The notes beneath the pieces were generated by a model. That model made no database searches. It was not told the DNA's origin and saw only the letters and a list, made by a program, of their open reading frames with translations. Source: Polysphondylium violaceum (Eukaryota > Evosea > Eumycetozoa > Dictyosteliales > Dictyosteliaceae). From it: a DNA stretch of 64,000 bases. Location of the stretch: assembly GCA_000277445.1 (NCBI GenBank), contig AJWJ01000069.1:1-64000 (forward strand), read 5' to 3'. How positions within the stretch are numbered: the first letter of the stretch is position 1; every line of letters starts with the position of its first letter. Below are positions 45,444-56,457 of this stretch, piece by piece. The position numbers and the translations under genes are program-made.

Positions 45444-46056
45444 ATGAAAATCAGTCAAGAAGAATTAAAACAATTAGTTGATGCTGCTATTGATATTAAA
45501 AAGCATTGTTATGCTCCATACTCCAACTTTAGAGTAGGCGCTGCTCTTTTAGGTGAAGATGGTAAAATTTATACTGGTGTCAATGTTGAAAACTGTTCTT
45601 ATGGTTTAACTATTTGTGCTGAAAGAACTGCTTACACTAAAGCTGTTTCTGAAGGTTGCAAGAAATTCAAAGCTATCGTAGTTTCAAGGTAAAGGTTTAT
45701 TAATAGATAAGAAATCAATTTCAAACAAATCCATCATACAAACACACAACTCAATACAGTTTATATTAATACACAACTTTAATCACAATAATTAGTGATG
45801 TTGAAGATAAATTCATTACTCCATGTGGTGCTTGTCGTCAATTTGCTATTGAAGTAATTATTATTATTTTATATATAATCAATCAAATCACAATCATTCA
45901 ATTTCTAACCCTTACTCTCACTCTCTCGCTCACTTTTAGTTTGGTGATTTTGACGTTGTTTGTGTTAAACCAGATAGAACCATGTCTGCATCTACAACTC
46001 TTGAAATGTTACCAGGTTTCTTTTTAGAACTCCCAAAAGACTCTGCTAAAAACTAA
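45444..46056 (+). CDS. cda: Cytidine deaminase
   Basis: Three exons: 45444-45688, 45796-45853, 45940-46056; 139 aa, the normal length of the homotetrameric type. The zinc site is complete: Cys58 and catalytic Glu60 in TICAERTA, and Cys92/Cys95 in PCGACRQ. The N-terminal APYSNFRVGAALL and the NVENCSYG substrate loop are also present. It converts cytidine and deoxycytidine to uridine forms in pyrimidine salvage. The codon use is more optimised (Act, Gtt, Gct) than in neighbouring genes, which hints at good expression. Confidence 0.96.
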
Positions 46057-46252
46057 ATAAATCACATTTGTATTATTACATATAAAATATATGTATTCAT
46101 TCATTCCTTGCTTTTGTCAGTTTGATCAGTATTGACATCCACCATAATATATAATTCAAAAAGCAAGGGTTGGGAGAAATGAGAAAAATAATGTATTTGG
46201 TATGAAAAAATGCTATATACATCGTCGTAGAATACTATAATCTAAAAGTTAT

Positions 46253-46602
46253 TTATTTTTTAGCAGCGGCTTTTTTGGCGACCATTTTAGCTTTGGCAGC
46301 TTCAACGATAACTTTTAATGGTTGTCTTGGAGCAGCGTGTGGTTTAACTTCTTGTAAATCACCACGGACGTATCTTGGGACTTCAGTACCGATACGAGCG
46401 TATCTTTGATTTCTAGCAAAGGTTAATTCCATCTAAATGTAGTAATATCTATATTAAAACCTATTCATCTTTGTGTGTGCGTGTGTGTGTTGTTACTTAC
46501 ACCTTTTTTGGAGGTAACTCTGTGAACGACTGGCTTTTTGATACCATTTCTGTGGTTCTTTCTTTCTTGATGATGGGTAGAGTGGTTCTTTGACTTGGCC
46601 AT
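46253..46602 (-). CDS. rpl29: 60S ribosomal protein eL29
   Basis: Two exons, minus strand: 46501-46602 and 46253-46432; 93 aa. [24 protein letters not shown] is the eL29 N terminus (written here with key residues Ser4, Lys5 and His7-His11), followed by a [18 protein letters not shown] core. The C-terminal ~40 residues are Ala/Lys-rich. It is a small basic protein of the large subunit. The gene has biased codon use typical of ribosomal proteins. The intron lies after Gly34. It converges with the cytidine deaminase gene 197 bp away. Confidence 0.95.
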
Positions 46603-47131
46603 TTCTATGTTGTAGATAATGATGTTGTTAGATAATGTTATGTTTGGTCCAGTATCATGTCACGACTAGCTTCACAATCAATCTCTATTCTATTTTCAAT
46701 CTACAATAGTCAACATGATAACATAGATACATGATAAAATATATGATTTCTCAACATACCTGCTGCTATGAAGGTTTTGAAACAAAAAAGTTGAAAATTT
46801 TTGATGGTCAAAAAAAATACACAGCCGCGTTGCGCTCCTGAGCGCCCTCTCAGAGATCGCCCTGCGTTAAATTTTTTTTTTTTCAAAAATTCGAAATTTA
46901 ATTCAAAAAAATTAATATTTTTTTTTATACCCCTTTCTAAAGAACTTCGGCATCACTGAAGTTTTCACATATAGACTTAATGATCTAATAGATCTTACTA
47001 TTCATAGAGTGATTGAAATAGAGCTATAATAGTGTTTTAGATATTTATGTTTCAAGTTTGAATAAAAGTAAATTCACTTTAAAAAACAAAAAGAAAAAGG
47101 GAGTTTATTTCGATTTACAAAATAAATCTGA
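46603..47131. promoter_or_regulatory. Upstream region of eL29 with a GC-rich palindromic island
   Basis: About 530 bp. Most is AT-rich, but 46821-46867 is strikingly GC-rich and contains the perfect palindrome GCGCTC-CT-GAGCGC (46832-46845), followed by CTCTCAGAG. It may be a promoter element of the eL29 gene, 230 bp upstream of its start, or a remnant of another element. The rest shows T and A tracts only. Confidence 0.5.
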
Positions 47132-47608
47132 TCATACAATTTTGCTAGTATATTTGTTTGAAATATCTCTTAGTGATAAAGCCAAAAGGACTTTTCTTTT
47201 TAGAATTAGTTGTTGAGATTCATTTACAACATCAAGTTCAAAGGAGTTCCTGGTAATATTTAAAATTCTATGAATACCTTCATTATATTCATTAATAGCT
47301 TGTACTATTTCTGCTTGCAAATTTCTATTAGATTTAAGTTCTTTATTATTAATGCCTCTAAAGGGTTTATAATGGGCAATAATTTTTTCCCATCTTAAAT
47401 CTGAAGAGAAGAAAGGATGGTCCAATCCTGTGGAATAGGCCTGTTGTATTTCATTTACAATCTCTTGACTTTGATCATAAAATTGTTCAATTCTATTGGA
47501 GGTATTTTCACTTTGAATACCTTCATTGTAATAATGAGGTATATTGAGTTCTACTATTGGGAGAGAGATAAATGAATCTAGATCAAGAATTAGGTTCAGT
47601 TCATCCAT
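47132..47608 (-). CDS. Small helical protein of unknown function
   Basis: Single exon, 158 aa. Not recognised. The sequence is balanced in composition, without low-complexity runs, and reads as a real protein: an acidic N terminus (MDELNLILDLDSF), then mostly helical segments (RIEQFYDQSQEIVNEIQQAY; NLQAEIVQAINEYNEGIHRI) and a basic end. Heptad-like spacing suggests a coiled-coil subunit of a complex. No signal peptide or transmembrane helix. It has its own promoter side toward the Crinkler/RHS-like gene. Confidence 0.7.
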   Translation of the reverse strand: MDELNLILDLDSFISLPIVELNIPHYYNEGIQSENTSNRIEQFYDQSQEIVNEIQQAYSTGLDHPFFSSDLRWEKIIAHYKPFRGINNKELKSNRNLQAEIVQAINEYNEGIHRILNITRNSFELDVVNESQQLILKRKVLLALSLRDISNKYTSKIV

Positions 47609-48198
47609 TATTAATAATTGCTAATGATGGTTAAATCTAAAAAAAAAAAAGTTTGAATTTAAATTAAAATTTTCCTATTGATATTCCAAATTCAAACTTT
47701 TTGTTATTTTTTTAAAAAAATTTTCATATCATAAAGATTCGAGATGAAGAATTCGCATATCTTGAATTAAAATCAATACTATTGATATTATAATAATAAT
47801 TATACTATTGCTATAATTATAATTATACTATTGCTATTATAGTTACTGGCTAAATAAACTATTGTTATTATTACTGCTATCGCTATTGTCTATTTCATTT
47901 CAATTATTATCACCATGCTCAATATATTCCATGCCTCATAGTGATGAATCTAGACTATATGGGCGTGTGGTGGAGTTTATACAAATCAAATATCATTAAA
48001 TGCTATCTTTTTAAAATACTATGACCTACTGATTTTGATTATCACTATCAGTAAATTTTTTAAAAAATAAGCTGCGACGGATCCATAATGCTGAAAATTT
48101 AAAAAAAAAAAAAAAAAAAATCAAAGTTTTTTTCTGAAAACAATAAAAACTTTGTGATTTATCATATTAACATGCTTTATCAAATGTTGAATATGTTC
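47609..48198. other. Divergent intergenic region with simple repeats
   Basis: AT-rich. Short repeated units of the TATACTATTGCTATAATTA type occur around 47800-47890, and an A run at 48102-48120. No gene or RNA is visible. Confidence 0.5.
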
Positions 48199-48985
48199 AT
48201 GAATAACAAATTTCAATACACCAAAATACAAATTAAACCAAATGGCTTTAATTCACTTACTAAATGTAATAAAATAAGTTCGTTTACAATATAGGCATCA
48301 TACTCACAATAGATTGCACTCAATAGCTTGTTTTACCACTATACCAAAAAAATACCTTGACAAAAAAAGAATAGAAAGGCATGATGGTTTGGATCCTCTT
48401 GATTTTAAGGTTGAGGTCAATAGGTTTATACAAAATGGTGGGGTATTCCCATTGTGGTCCCCAGAAAGAGGGAGTTGGAATTTAATTTTACCACCTATAG
48501 ATAAAGAGATTTCGATTATAAAAAACAAAGTACAGATATATCATACACAAAAGCTTGATAAACCTTGTTTGTACACAATGAGGTTAAGATATCCACATAT
48601 AAAATCACTTGCCTATTATCCATCAAATATCTTTTTCGATGGCAAAGCAAGAATAATTTTTCTTCAAACTGCAAAATCACCATTCAAGGCAAATTTGAAA
48701 AAGATTAAAGATTTTACTGAAAAAATAGATACCAGCAAATATCTTCAAGATGAAACACATATGTCACATTTAATTAACAATATGATTCCCAACGCCAATT
48801 CAAAAACTAGTATAGTAGATAATAGAATCTCAGTAAATAGAGACAATATAGAAGTATTGTTTTTTTATGCAACGATATCTAATAATGAAAAAAGTTACAA
48901 ATTATCAAATGTAAACTTTCTGTTTTTCGATTACTATTATGATAGAAATTTTACTCTCATTCTTACACCAAATCATAATAAATAA
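48199..48985 (+). CDS. Crinkler/RHS-like nuclease-module protein, divergent copy
   Basis: Two exons: 48199-48265 and 48327-48985; 241 aa. The first exon is inferred; its intron (61 nt, phase 1) falls at the same place as in the next gene, which supports the model. Shared family features are LDKKRIERHDGLDPLDF, NGGVFPLWS, NLILPP, YPHIKSLAYYP and RIIFLQTAKSP. The block YPxIDxxxYY...V/IxFxQ resembles the restriction-nuclease-like module of Crinkler/RHS (CR) proteins, seen without the usual P-loop ATPase. Here the conserved Asp after YPHI is Lys, so catalysis is doubtful. The function is unknown; effector-like or self/non-self roles are inference. Confidence 0.6.
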
Positions 48986-50310
48986 AAAATTTTCACCTCT
49001 AAGATATTTAATTTTTGTTTTAGCAAAAGAAACTATATCGTGGTTCATGTTGGTATTGAGTCATTGAAGATTATTATTGAGCAATTAGTGATGTTAGGTT
49101 ACTTTGAGAGTCAGTCAATTATAAATTGGGGTTGCTCGGTGAAATAGCTTATTATTTTATTACATGACTCTATTTGTGGCATCTGTCTTTATTTTGATGG
49201 GAGAAAAATAAAAAAAAAAAAGCCCCCAAAAAAAAAGAACTGACAACACAACAATTCAAAACAAATATTTATTAATGATAGGAAAGAGTGTATTCCTTGA
49301 ACAACAATGATATCTCTAAACATTTGTTTCAATTATTTTTATTTTCAGTCTTAATTTTCCATTGAGTTGAGCATGGGTATAAAAACCCTGTCTTAAGAAA
49401 CAACATCATTTTTATTTCACTAACACTTACAAATTATGTTCAAGATCTTAAAGCTTTTCAATACTCCAACTTCCAAACTCATGAATGGACCTTCAAGTTT
49501 TTATCCAAAGAAATGCATGTAGTTTTTTTTATCAAAATGAAATATTAAATTTTTATATATTAATTATCTTAACTTACCAGTGTATTGTTCAAAACCTCCC
49601 ATCTCACAACCGATCGAAAAGGAATTGTTGGATAAGAAAAGACTCGAGAAGAATAAAGGTATATGTCCTTTTGACTTTGAACACGCTACCCTGTTATTAC
49701 TACAACGAGGTGGAAGATTTCCATTTTGGTCTCATAATCAAGGTAGCCAGTATGTCGAATTACCTCCCTGTGATCGTGTTTTAAAAAAACAAAATATACC
49801 TTCTGATTTTCTCTTTGATGAACCTATTTGTGTTGAGTTCACTCCCGACTATCCTCATATTGATGGGGCTTTCTATTACCCTGCCACTAAAGATAGTAAT
49901 GAAAAGGTGATTTTTGTTCAAGTATCTATATCACCATATCCTACTCATTCTAAAAAAATCAAAGTATTTGTTAATCCAGAGAAACAAAAGAAAGCCAAAT
50001 ATGGAGATCAAACTCATATGTCCAGCTTAATCAAACTTTTTACCAAAAAGACGACGGAAACAAAAATTATTGATAATGAAATCGTAGTTGAAAATGCCGA
50101 TCAATTGGATATTTCCATTATTTACATCACCATTCCTAAAAATATCATCAAGCCAAGGAAACCAATACCTTTAAACATGTATTTCTTATATTTAAATCAT
50201 AAATATGAGGCTGATTATTCCTTAACCCTTTCTCCCATAGAAAAAAAGTTCAAATGAATGTTCTTTCCCTATCTAAAATTCTTGTAATAAATTAATTGTA
50301 TATTTTTTAA
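48986..50310 (+). repeat. Inverted duplicate of 35852-37160 (arm 2)
   Basis: Contains the intact Crinkler/RHS-like gene and its ~500-bp upstream region, all matching the opposite strand of 35852-37160. It starts only a few bases after the stop of the tandem divergent copy. That the upstream DNA is preserved in both arms shows that the unit moved as DNA, with its promoter, and not through an mRNA. Confidence 0.75.
49485..50257 (+). CDS. Crinkler/RHS-like nuclease-module protein, best-preserved copy
   Basis: Two exons: 49485-49518 and 49581-50257; 236 aa (start MDLQVFIQRNA). The core reads KGICPFDFEHATLLLLQRGG, RFPFWSHNQGSQYVELPP, then DYPHIDGAFYY and EKVIFVQVSISPYPTHSKK. The last two blocks match the YPxIDa...lfQvT...H pattern of the REase-like module in CR effectors, with Asp and Gln both present. 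A C-terminal ~80-residue domain (DQTHMSSLIKLFT..., ADQLDISIIYITIP) completes it. No signal peptide and no ATPase domain. It is preceded by a divergent copy on the same strand and has a broken twin at 35.9-36.7 kb. The family assignment is an inference from motif pattern. Confidence 0.65.
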
Positions 50311-50511
50311 TGGTCATCTACTGATATGTTAAGTATTTTATTTAGGGTTGTGAAAGTAAGAAAATTCAATATCGACTTTTCCCTCCTTCTGAATCGAAGT
50401 GAAATATCGATATCTCACATTGCTTTTTTTTTTTCTAAAAAAAAATTTTCAATGGACCACTCAAATATGATATTTTTTTTTTCTAAAAAATTCTCAATAG
50501 ACCACTCAAAT

Positions 50512-53057
50512 ATGATATTTTTACTCCTTTTCACACTTTTTATTTTCTCTTTTCATTGTGATTCATCCTTAATTTCTATTCTTCCTTCTAATTCAATCAA
50601 TAACTATGCAAACGAATCAATTGTTATCCAACTAAAGTTTTCGGATCAACTTGAAATATTTAGCAACTCAACTTTAGTTCCTTTTCCTCAACTTACTGAA
50701 ACCAATCACTTTTCTTTTGTAGGGGATGGAAGTTCATCTATTCCTTTTAATATTATATATATTGGTGACCTTGAAATAGTTTTTAAATTTTCTACTCCCT
50801 TAAGTTTCAAAAATTTTACTCTTTTTGTAAATGGTATATTTCAAAATGGCTTGGAACTACCCATGTTATCTCCTCTTTTTATCTCAAGAGAAGATATTAA
50901 ATATCAAATTGAAACAGATTTCAAATCATTTAGTCCACTGGCCTACCAAATAGACTATTTAAACAGTTACGATCACAATAGATTCACTCAGCCTGTTTTA
51001 AACTCAAAGCTTGGGAATGGTGAGTTGGAGTTCTCAATTAATCTTTCTCATTCTGGTTCTGGTTTTTTTAAATTTGGAGATATTACATTCTCTCTCGATG
51101 GATATGATTATCAATTAGCTCCATTGGAAATAAGTGTGGTAAAAAAGAATCCTATTGTTCAAACTCCAATTGATGGCTTAGAAAATATTTTCTTAATGAG
51201 CGAGCTTGAAGAACAAAATATTCTAAATCCCTCTGGAGATTACACCATTTCTTCAAGGGAGGAATTGTTTCAAGATATACTAAGGGTTCAGTCAGGAGAG
51301 CTCTTATATTTAAAGTCACAGCTTTTTATTAATTTTTCTTTTAGTGATATTGCATCCCTCGAGCTAGAAGAATCCATCAAAATTGAATTTGAAAAAAATG
51401 ACTTGTCCAGAATAATTATTGTAGAATACCTTTGGACCAAAAGTGTTTCACAATGGAAAGCTATTCATTTGGTAAATAGAGGTTTTTCATGTCCCTTCAA
51501 TAGTCCAAGAAATAAGTTTTGTCCCTTTTGTCCAAGAGTAAACCATAGGTAAGAGTTGAATATAGTTATTTTTTAGCTCTATTATTAATTATTAATTTTC
51601 TATAATAGATTATCAAAGAGTGAGGAATATCTTGTATACAGTGTTGGGGAATCTCTTGATTTAGATTATGGATTGACTATAGAGTTAAAGTTCAGTCAAG
51701 AAGGTTTCTCAATGTTTATGGAGGATTTTAATATCAAAAAAAGAAAAGAGAAGTTTTTATCCCCCGGTATTTCATTGGCTATACAAGAGTAAGATTTTCT
51801 ATGCTCATCTTCTTAGTAAAATATTAACCTTTTTCAGTAACGAAAAATTGAATCTCCCAGGTTTTGTTTTAATCCCACTTGATCACAAAAATGATTCGAG
51901 ATACTTTATATGGACATCTACAATTGACAATAGCTGTTATGGATATAATGTTTCATATTCTTCTTTTATCAATTCTTCATGCCAAGAAAAATATTTGTCT
52001 TGCTCAAATTTTAAATTATTAGAGTCATTCAATATAGAGACTAAATTTGTCAATGACCATTATAATAGTAAGCTGATTTACACTATAAATAGAATATCAT
52101 TTAGGTTAACTAATTGAAAATTTTTAGAATTTAGTGAGAAAACAATGGCGCCAGGGATCAAATATGATGGCGATTTAAAGATCGAATATCAACAAAAGAC
52201 ATTTGGAGTATTTTGGAATATTTCCCTAAATCTTATCCCTTTGGTGGAGCCCAAAATTAGAGAAGTCAATTACTCAATATCCGAAGAAGAGTTCTTTATA
52301 AAAATAAAGTATACAATTGAAAACTATGGATTGATTAAAGGTATAGTTTCCTATAAATTCTGGTGCGACTCTTTTTCAATTAGGTATGGGGATTCCTTTA
52401 TTATTCATAGAGTAAGTAGGTGGCAAAATTTTTTAATAAAATCATATTAACTCTTTAAAAAGGAAAGTATATTCTCTTTAGAATTGATTGTCCCTAAAGA
52501 CAAAACAGCCAAAACCAATTCTAATAGATGCTATGTTACATCGCAACTACAGTCAAATCCTTTGTGGTCAAATCTTGGAAAAGAAATTTCCTCAACAATC
52601 TCTTTTGATACAATTAATGAAGATTTGGAAACAAAGTGCAAAGGTAAGTCTTTTTCTTGTGGTTTTATGGTCAATTTATACTAATTCAACTAAAGACTTT
52701 CGTATTTTTTTGAACACCAAACAATTTAGAGAAGGAGGTAGCACAACTGTTCTTTTAACATTGGAGGTAAATCAAGAGGGAATATATGGGATTAGCTTAA
52801 AATGTGAAGGGTTTAACACATACATAACCTCATCTATCAATAATATTAAAAGAATTCCAATTATCAATACTCTTCAATCATCTGAGTGCACAGTTTTGGT
52901 AGAGAGCCTAAATGGGTGTAAAGGGATGAATACAACTGTTGTTCATATTGAAAACCATCCCCTATTTGACAACCTCTCTGAAAAAACCCAAAGAAATTTC
53001 TCTCTAATCTTAATACTTATTTTATTTAACTTTTTAATTCATTGTTTGAATGAATGA
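50512..53057 (+). CDS. Orphan secreted or cell-surface protein (GPI-anchored type)
   Basis: Six exons: 50512-51548, 51609-51788, 51838-52104, 52135-52415, 52482-52643, 52696-53057; 762 aa, all phases consistent. An N-terminal signal peptide (MIFLLLFTLFIFSFHCDSS) leads a large ectodomain with many N-x-S/T sites and scattered Cys, rich in beta-type segments. It ends in a hydrophobic tail (FSLILILILFNFLIHCLNE), consistent with a GPI signal or a membrane anchor. I recognise no domain; Tgr/IPT-like surface proteins are a possible relation. The introns are very short (60, 49, 30, 66 and 52 nt); the 30-nt one is exceptional. A ~57-bp tandem duplication upstream (50451-50520) repeats the ATG context. 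Confidence 0.7.
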
Positions 53058-53080
53058 TTTATTATGATTTACAAATAAAC

Positions 53081-54432
53081 TTATTGGTCAATTTCAACGG
53101 GGGGTTTAAGTCCTATTCTTCTCATAATTCTAAATTTAAATTCCTTTTTCTTCTACAGAAGTTGTAATATTAGTATGATTAAAACTATACCTAGATACAT
53201 ATTCCGGTAATTAAAAATAAATAACTTACTTGTTCTTTTAACTCGTTTTTTGATAAACTTTTAATATCTTTTGTTGGTATTGATGGTGTTTTGGATACTT
53301 TAGTAGAGGTGTTTGTTTGTACAGATGATTTCTTTTTAGCTTCAGGTTCTTTTTTCTTTTCCAATGTACTAGTTGTTGTTGTTATTGGTTTCTTTTTATC
53401 CATTTCTTTTTCTTTTTCTTTTTCTTTTTCTTTACTACTTTTATCTTTTGATTTATGATTGTTATTAACAGGAATCTTAATTTTTTCTGGTAAAGTAATG
53501 GATGATGACGATGTTGATGGTGATGATTTACTATTACTACCACTACTAGTGCTGTTCTTTGTATCTGTTTTTTTTGATGATGTCGATTTCTTTTTTATAT
53601 CTCTCTTTTCATCTTCTGAACCAGATGAACCGCCACTACATTCACTGCAGCCACTACAACTATGTGAGCTAAAAGATGAGTATGATGATCCATAGGAGTC
53701 GTCATCAGAATATGATGATTCATCAGAACTATTATCATTACTATGTTTTTTACCATTACCATTACTTGATGATGATTTTGTCGATTTACTATCTTTCTTT
53801 TTCGATGATGGTTTACTATTATTTTCAGAGGCTTTTTTTGAAGACAATGAGGGTGAGGAGGAAGATGACGAAGTTGGTGATGATTTACTCTTTGTCTCGG
53901 TCTTCACAATCTTTTTGTCAGATTTTGAATCTTCTTTATATTGCAAAGCTTCGTCTATGCCCAGTTGATGTTTTTTATTCTTTTTACTTGGATTTGAATA
54001 TTTGTTAAAGTTTTCCTCAAAGTCAAAGAAACATGATTGAGTTATATATGCACTATATTCAAACATGTTAGTATGGTTTACTGATTAAACATCATAGTAC
54101 AATGTATACATACTAATCATTACTACCAAAAAAATAGATCAAAATATAGTTATCTTTCTTTTTCTTTAATACATCTGGGCCTACCTCTGACTCCAATGCT
54201 GTCTATTAATCGTACAAGTATTATACATTAGTTATTTGTATATAGTGGATTAAATGTAACGTTGTTGACAAACAATCATTGATATCTCTGTATATTGTAG
54301 AGTAGTTGTGAATGTACGAAATAAAATGATTGTTGGTATTCTACATACCCTGCAAGGCCAAATTGGATAGCCAGTGTATTTAGCCCAGCCTAATTTTATT
54401 TCAGATTCTTGTGTAGGAGTAGTTACAGTCAT
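53081..54432 (-). CDS. PWWP-domain chromatin protein
   Basis: Four exons, minus strand: 54349-54432, 54114-54202, 53230-54052, 53081-53152; 355 aa. The PWWP domain spans residues ~12-90: LGWAKYTGYPIWPC (the PWWP motif is PIWP), then DNYILIYFFGSNDYAYITQ and the closing FEENFNKYSNPSKKNKK. The rest is a disordered Ser/Lys/Glu-rich tail with a Ser/Cys/Gly patch, a KEKEKEKE run and a short basic end (KKKEFKFRIMRRIGLKPP). PWWP domains read methylated histone H3 lysine 36; the layout recalls HDGF-type proteins. It converges with the surface-protein gene (23 bp apart) and is divergent to ERO1. Confidence 0.88.
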
Positions 54433-54798
54433 TTTCAATATATAAATATAATTAAATATGTATATAGAGACCAGGTTAATACTACTACCGACTACTGATG
54501 ACGATGCAAATTGATAATATGAAAATCAACTGAAATATGTATTTGGCAAGAAACTAAAACAAAAAAAAAAAAAAAAAAAAAAAACTAACCTTTTAATTTA
54601 TTTTTCGAAAAAGATCTTTTTTAATTTTTTCGTTGTGTGGAATCCTTTCGAGTAGAATAATAAATATAAGCAAATATAGGTATAAAGAGAAAGATTTACA
54701 TAATCATTAGAAATCTATTCAATAGACTATATGTTGTACATTTATGAATTTTTCAGTATAGCTACCACTATCATACAGTAACATTTATAAGAGAGGAG
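54433..54798. promoter_or_regulatory. Divergent promoter region between PWWP and ERO1 genes
   Basis: 366 bp, AT-rich, with an A run at 54561-54583. No motif was assigned. The leader before the ERO1 start is short (a purine-rich GAGAGGAG right upstream of ATG). Confidence 0.45.
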
Positions 54799-56457
54799 AT
54801 GAAGTTTAAAGCTACAACGATAACCGTTATTGGGTTAATTTTAGTAGTATCCGTTTGTTTTTCAATTATTGGTTCAATACCTGTATGTGTAGAGGAGATA
54901 TAAATACTGACAACATAGTGATAAATATTAATATGATATAACAGCTTAAATCTAAAGATACAGTAGATGATTGTTGTTGTAAAAAATCAAATATCGATGA
55001 ATCAAATAATAACGAATTGAATGTCTTGTTAAACAAAATAGTTGTAAGTACATTGATGCACTCATATGACATCTATCTAAATATTAACAAGATGATAGAA
55101 AACAAGATATTTTAAATATTTTAGAGTGAATCTATTCTCTGAATGTCCATTTTGGGTAGTTACACAGTTGTGTGGATCAGAGGGATGTGGGGTGTGTGAG
55201 TGTGATGAAAACGAGATACCTTTACCATGGAGAATCGAAGACACTACAAGTGATAAAGTCGACTTGTCACCACCACCACCTGGCTTTACAAGATGGAAAG
55301 ATAAAAAGGAGGATATGTGGGTGGTTTCGCCAGGACCAGATTCAGATATGAGTTATGTTGATCTCTCAAAGACACCAGAGGCATTTACAGGATATGATGG
55401 TAGTTCGATTTGGAGCGCCATTTACAATGAAAATTGCTTCACAAGACCAGTTGATCAAATGTGTTTGGAGGAGCGTGTATTCTATAGATTAATATCAGGC
55501 CTCCACAGTTCAATCACCACTCATATCGCATTATACTATCACGTCATTGACAAGGAGACCAACACATGGCAACACAACTCTGAGTTTTTCAAACAAAGAT
55601 TCTCTGGCCACCCTGATCGTATTGAAAACCTTTATTTCACATTTTTATTTGTCCTCAGATCGGTTGGTAAGATTAGTAATCTTTTAACTGAATATCAATT
55701 CAACACTGGCAATCAAGTCGAAGACACAGAGACCAAAGAATTGATTCAAGAATTACTTCAATCTCAATTAATGTGCTCACCAAATTTCGACGAGACCCTT
55801 CTATTTAGAGATACCTATGAAAAGGACAATTTAATTGGCCAGTTTAAAGAACACTTTCAAAACATTAGCTCGATTTTAAATTGTGTAACTTGCGAAAAAT
55901 GTAAATTGTATGGTAAGATGCAAACACTTGGGTTGGGCACAGCATTAAAGATCTTGTTTGACGACAACGTTTCATTGTCGTTGGAAAGAAACGAAATCAT
56001 TGCATTGATCAACACTCTTAGACAATTGTCAAATTCAATCCGAGGTATCAATACTCTCAGAAAACCATTTGATCAGAGCTCAATTTCATTTTGGGGCCAT
56101 GAATTTTTATTTAACTTTAAATCAGTTTTTAACTCTATATGGAGCAAGGCTTTGCATCTAAGTAGTAGTACTAATAGTAATGGTAATAGCAATAATAGTA
56201 ATCCAAGTGATTCCGAAAACACTGTCGATGCCGAATCACCATTTTCAATTTCTCAACACATTATTCCAACCGCTATTGTTAAAATGGCCTCTATTATTTT
56301 CACTATTTTAATTGTGATTTCAATTTCATTATGTTTAAAAAGAAATAATGATCAAAGTACTATTATTAATAGCCCTAGTAATAGTAATAGTGGTGGTGGT
56401 AGTAGTAAATCCTCCAAAAAGAATAACGAAAAGAAATTAAAAAAAGATAAAAAATAA
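54799..56457 (+). CDS. ero1: ER oxidoreductin 1 (ERO1)
   Basis: Three exons: 54799-54882, 54945-55043, 55099-56457; 513 aa. An N-terminal hydrophobic segment (~9-28) enters the ER. The acceptor at 55098 was chosen because it yields TRYFKYFRVNLFSECPFW, the usual ERO1 block. The outer shuttle cysteines lie in EGCGVCECDENEIP, and the active-site CxxCxxC is CVTCEKCKLYGKMQ. The GYDGSSIWSAIYNENCF and GLHSSITTHIA blocks bind FAD. ERO1 reoxidises protein disulfide isomerase and gives electrons to oxygen. After a Ser/Asn linker, a C-terminal transmembrane helix (~445-465) and a Lys-rich cytosolic end are present, which would anchor the enzyme in the membrane. Confidence 0.94.

Noticed and set aside
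55044-55140. Apparent frameshift in ERO1 before VNLFSECPFW
   Set aside because: Using the acceptor at 55097-55098 gives TRYFKYFRVNLF in frame and matches the family, so no frameshift is needed.
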